This document shows positions 61,585 through 64,000 of a stretch of 64,000 bases of DNA, one piece after another (position 1 is the first letter of the stretch; each line of letters opens with the position of its first letter). The position numbers and the translations under genes were made by a program. Source of the stretch: Rhodopseudomonas sp. (lineage in GTDB: Bacteria > Pseudomonadota > Alphaproteobacteria > Rhizobiales > Xanthobacteraceae); contig WGNB01000019.1 of NCBI GenBank assembly GCA_016124795.1, positions 1 to 64,000 of the forward strand, written 5' to 3'. Under the pieces are notes generated by a model. That model was not told where the DNA came from. It worked only from the letters and a program-made list of their open reading frames with translations, and searched no databases.

Positions 61585-62859
61585 TTATTCGCCGGCGAGA
61601 CGCAGCGGCGTCTGCCGTTTGGCCTCGGCCTCGCGCAGCCGTTTTTCCTCGGCCATGATGTAGTCGCGGGTAATCGGCACCACATCCTGCCGCTTGGTGA
61701 GCTGGATCTGGAACACCATCATGTTCTGCTCGCGGAACGACATTTCCGACGCCGCCAGATAGAACTCCCACATCCGCACGAAGCGCTGGTCGTAAATGCG
61801 TTCGACTTCCTCGCGGTGGGCGAGGAAGCGCTCGCGCCAGGCCTTCAATGTTTCGGCGTAGTGCAACCGCAGGATTTCGATATCGGTGACCAGAAGCTTG
61901 GTTTTCTCGATCCGCTTCTGCACTTCCGACAACGACGGAATATAGCCGCCGGGGAAGATGTATTTCGAGATCCACGGATTGGTGATGCCGGGGCCTTCCG
62001 AGCGGCCGATCGAATGCAGCACCATGACGCCGTCATACTTGAGCAGTTGCTCGGCCTTGCGGAAGAAGGTGTCGTAGTGGTTGACGCCGACATGTTCGAA
62101 CATGCCGACCGATACGATCCGGTCGAATTTGGCGTTGATGTCGCGATAGTCTTGCAGATTGAAACGGGCGCGCTGGCTGAGGCCCTTTTCGGCCGCCCGG
62201 GCATTGGCAATGCCATGCTGTTCCTGGCTCAGCGTCACGCCGGTCACATCGGCCTTGCCCAGTTCGGCGAGATAAAGGCCCAAGCCACCCCAGCCGCAAC
62301 CAATATCGAGCAGCCGCACTTCGCCCTGATCCGGCTTGATGGCGTCCGGTCCCAATCGCAGCTTGGCGGCGAGGTGGCGCTTCTTGGCCAGTTGAGCGTC
62401 GTCGAGCGACTGTTCGGGATATTCGAAATAGGCGCAGCTATATTGCCGGTCGGCGTCGAGAAATAACGAATAGAGCCGGCCGTCCAGATCGTAATGATGG
62501 GCGACGTTCTGGCGTGACCGCTTGCGCGGATTGAACTGGGCGAGGCGGCGATAGGTGTAGCGCAACCAGAACTGCGGCCGGGCCCAGTAGGGCACTTCGG
62601 TCTGCTGGCCGAGTGCGATCGCCAGCACGTCGGCGATGGTGCCCTGTTCGACGACGAAACTGCCGTCCATATAGGCTTCGCCAAATTTCAATTCGGGATC
62701 GAGCAGGATCGCCCACTCGGCGGCGCGCGAATTAAACCGGACCGAAACCGGCTGGCCGGTGCCGTCGCCGAAGGTTAATACCGTGCCGCGGGACGTGGTG
62801 ACCCTAAAGGTTCCGCGCCGGATAAAGGTCTTCAGTAGAAACTGAAGCAACCGGTCCAT
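61585..62859 (-). CDS. cfa: Cyclopropane-fatty-acyl-phospholipid synthase family protein
   Basis: 424 residues from the ATG at 62859 with GGAGG six bases upstream; the ATG eight codons earlier is less likely. Cfa methylates the double bond of membrane phospholipid acyl chains using SAM. The lipid-binding N-terminal domain (about 1-110) precedes Y-S-C-A-Y-F-E-Y-P-E-Q-S-L-D-D-A-Q, which carries the conserved active-site cysteine. Then come the SAM motif L-D-I-G-C-G-W-G-G-L, E-H-V-G-V-N-H-Y, and Y-I-F-P-G-G-Y-I-P-S-L-S. Four 15-base direct repeats lie just upstream. Confidence 0.93.
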   Translation of the reverse strand: MDRLLQFLLKTFIRRGTFRVTTSRGTVLTFGDGTGQPVSVRFNSRAAEWAILLDPELKFGEAYMDGSFVVEQGTIADVLAIALGQQTEVPYWARPQFWLRYTYRRLAQFNPRKRSRQNVAHHYDLDGRLYSLFLDADRQYSCAYFEYPEQSLDDAQLAKKRHLAAKLRLGPDAIKPDQGEVRLLDIGCGWGGLGLYLAELGKADVTGVTLSQEQHGIANARAAEKGLSQRARFNLQDYRDINAKFDRIVSVGMFEHVGVNHYDTFFRKAEQLLKYDGVMVLHSIGRSEGPGITNPWISKYIFPGGYIPSLSEVQKRIEKTKLLVTDIEILRLHYAETLKAWRERFLAHREEVERIYDQRFVRMWEFYLAASEMSFREQNMMVFQIQLTKRQDVVPITRDYIMAEEKRLREAEAKRQTPLRLAGE

Positions 62860-62892
62860 CGGCCGCCTCCATTTTTGTGTCAATGAGCCTGC

Positions 62893-62950
62893 GTCAAAGT
62901 CCGAGTCTTAAAGTCCGTGCGTTCAAAGTCGGTGCGTTTAAAATCCTTGC
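62893..62950. repeat. Four imperfect 15-base direct repeats upstream of cfa
   Basis: The motif AAAGTC recurs at 62896, 62910, 62925 and (as AAAATC) 62940, within units resembling AAAGTCCGTGCGTTC. Spacings are 14, 15 and 15 bases. They start 34 bases before the cfa start codon, in what should be its promoter or leader. Iteron-like regulator binding or replication slippage are both possible. Confidence 0.65.
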
Positions 62951-63435
62951 GAACACCGGGCGTTGCGCAAGGGCAGCAGGAGCTTTCAGTTCGCGGAAAA
63001 CCCGCCTGGCTCTGGCTGTTGGATTTTAAGGTCCCCGCGGGCTCTGCATGCCGTCAGCGTGTGCCGTAAAGCCGGCAAGCCTGGACGCGGTGACCGTAGC
63101 AAAGCACCTCCCTGTAACGCGGCGGGCTCGATCTCGTTCCTGCCATTATTCAACCAAACTCTGCATGGTACAGCAATGCCGCAAATTCGGGTGACTTATG
63201 CAATTTTAACGGCATTTGGTGGGTGGGCAGGCGCGATTTCGCCCGTTCGTGGGCGATAATGCCGGACTGATGCCGTGACCGAACGCCGCCGGAATAATCA
63301 AAAGTCGGGATTAAGGCAGTCGGTCACAATCTCGCGATAATGCGCTATCAAGAAGACGACTTATGCCAGTTTTGACGACGGCTATCGGGGCCGGCGCGCT
63401 TCAGGCACGGCGACCGGTCGAGAGGGTTCGAGGCA
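62951..63435. other. Intergenic region without a supported gene
   Basis: Nearly 500 bases between the divergent cfa and cytochrome genes. A 98-codon plus-strand frame (62963-63259) lacks a ribosome binding site and plausible composition. AT-richer patches occur near 63150-63220 and 63290-63350 (for example GCGATAATGC), which may contain the cytochrome promoter. I found no known riboswitch or RNA gene. Confidence 0.5.
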
Positions 63436-63987
63436 ATGACATTGATTAATCGTGGTATTTTGGCGGTCGCCGGCATTTGGGCGCTGCTTTTGACGTTTCC
63501 GGCGGCGGCGCAGGAGAATCTGGATCAGGGCAAGTCTGGTGCTCAGCTGTTCGCGTCGGATTGCGCGATCTGCCACAAAACCCCGCAGGGGTTGGGCAAG
63601 ACGTCCGGTCTCGAAGGCTTTCTGCGCGAGCACTATACGGCGAGCCGTGAATCGGCGGCGCTGATCACGAAGTACCTCGAGGACAAGGGCAGCACCGGGA
63701 CGCCGACCCCGGTCAAGACCGGTGATACTGACAAGCGTCCGGCCAAGAGCACGGCGAAGGAAAAGTCCGCCAAATCCGGCGAGTCGAAAAAGCCGGCCAA
63801 ATCCAAGGACGCTAGCGCCAAGGCAGCGAAGCCGGCCGGCGACGAGGCCAAGACAGAGAGCAAATCCGAGCCGAAGCCCAAGGCCAAAGAGGCCGAGGCG
63901 AAGTCTGAGCCGAAGCCGGACGCCAAGCCGGAAGCCAAATCCGAGGCCGAACCGACGGCCGGCGACAAGGCCGACAAGCCTAACTGA
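63436..63987 (+). CDS. Small c-type cytochrome with a long charged C-terminal tail
   Basis: 183 residues. A signal peptide (I-L-A-V-A-G-I-W-A-L-L-L-T-F) is cleaved near A-A-A-Q. A single heme c attachment motif C-A-I-C-H (Cys43, Cys46, His47) follows, in F-A-S-D-C-A-I-C-H-K-T-P-Q-G-L, with a short helical part (F-L-R-E-H-Y-T-A-S-R, then I-T-K-Y-L-E). This is a minimal class I cytochrome of about 75 residues, with no obvious methionine as sixth ligand. The remaining 95 residues are K/A/E/P/S-rich and disordered (E-K-S-A-K-S-G-E-S-K-K-P). It probably works in the periplasm as an electron carrier tethered by its tail to anionic partners. Confidence 0.82.
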   Translation: MTLINRGILAVAGIWALLLTFPAAAQENLDQGKSGAQLFASDCAICHKTPQGLGKTSGLEGFLREHYTASRESAALITKYLEDKGSTGTPTPVKTGDTDKRPAKSTAKEKSAKSGESKKPAKSKDASAKAAKPAGDEAKTESKSEPKPKAKEAEAKSEPKPDAKPEAKSEAEPTAGDKADKPN

Positions 63988-64000
63988 TTGCTGCCGGAAG

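Noticed and set aside
61560-61585. GGTTCGAACC sequence resembling a tRNA T-arm near the cfa stop
   Set aside because: The rest of a tRNA cloverleaf (acceptor, D and anticodon arms) is absent. It is a short palindrome within the cfa end.
62963-63259. 98-codon frame between cfa and the cytochrome gene
   Set aside because: It has no ribosome binding site, scattered cysteines and prolines without pattern, and no resemblance to a known protein.

Overview
The window reads as chromosome of a high-GC alphaproteobacterium of the order Hyphomicrobiales (Rhizobiales), most like the Bradyrhizobiaceae/Xanthobacteraceae. The basis is the GC-rich codon use, the order dnaB-alr-radA-cvpA-purF-SDR on one strand, the guaB...MAPEG-rsmB...guaA neighbourhood, and intergenic palindromic repeats that begin GTCATTCC and end GGAATGAC. 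No rRNA, tRNA, CRISPR array, intact transposase or integrase was seen. The genus cannot be named from this sequence alone.

Layout. Positions 1-4030 hold the start of a leftward gene with a well-formed promoter, two copies of a palindromic repeat, three small secreted proteins and a chemotaxis receptor closed by a strong terminator. Positions 4048-13736 carry an orphan molybdopterin-binding dehydrogenase subunit, a Ppx/GppA phosphatase overlapping rlmE, an Rrf2 regulator overlapping a methyltransferase, a large TPR protein and an MFS exporter. Positions 14027-22729 are the purine and RNA block: guaB, a PAS-like protein, an alpha/beta hydrolase, MAPEG-rsmB, a membrane-anchored low-complexity protein and guaA.

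The most unusual part is 22643-27072. The last 87 bases of guaA occur again at 23625-23711, encoding the same 28 C-terminal residues with only synonymous differences. The 895 bases between the copies hold an AT-rich orphan membrane protein and the truncated C-terminus of a YghU-like protein. This fits the remnant of an element integrated at the 3' end of guaA. A divergent SDR/AraC pair and an AT-richer HNH endonuclease, probably a restriction or defence enzyme, follow.

Positions 27349-33558 form a redox-flavoured stretch: a heme-binding beta-barrel protein, a beta-propeller/HTH pair, a DUF899 thioredoxin-like protein with a small membrane partner, YghU, a secreted protein and a peptide-deformylase-like protein that lacks metal ligands. 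Positions 33642-47828 are accessory metabolism and regulation: a 2OG-Fe(II) oxygenase, a TetR/SDR pair, dctA, a universal stress protein, an Rrf2/AhpD-like operon under a near-consensus promoter with a 13-bp inverted-repeat operator, prfC, and a Bug/FAD-oxidoreductase/LysR locus.

Positions 47887-63987 are mostly core genes. On the plus strand are panB, a YfgM-like protein, a lipoprotein and der. On the minus strand runs cfa, dnaB, a GMC oxidoreductase, alr, radA, cvpA, purF and an SDR. A small c-type cytochrome with a long charged tail closes the window. Regulation is most readable at four places (left edge, 9670-9698, 36093-36142 and 40669-40710), where palindromes or repeats sit inside sigma-70-type promoters and suggest autorepression.
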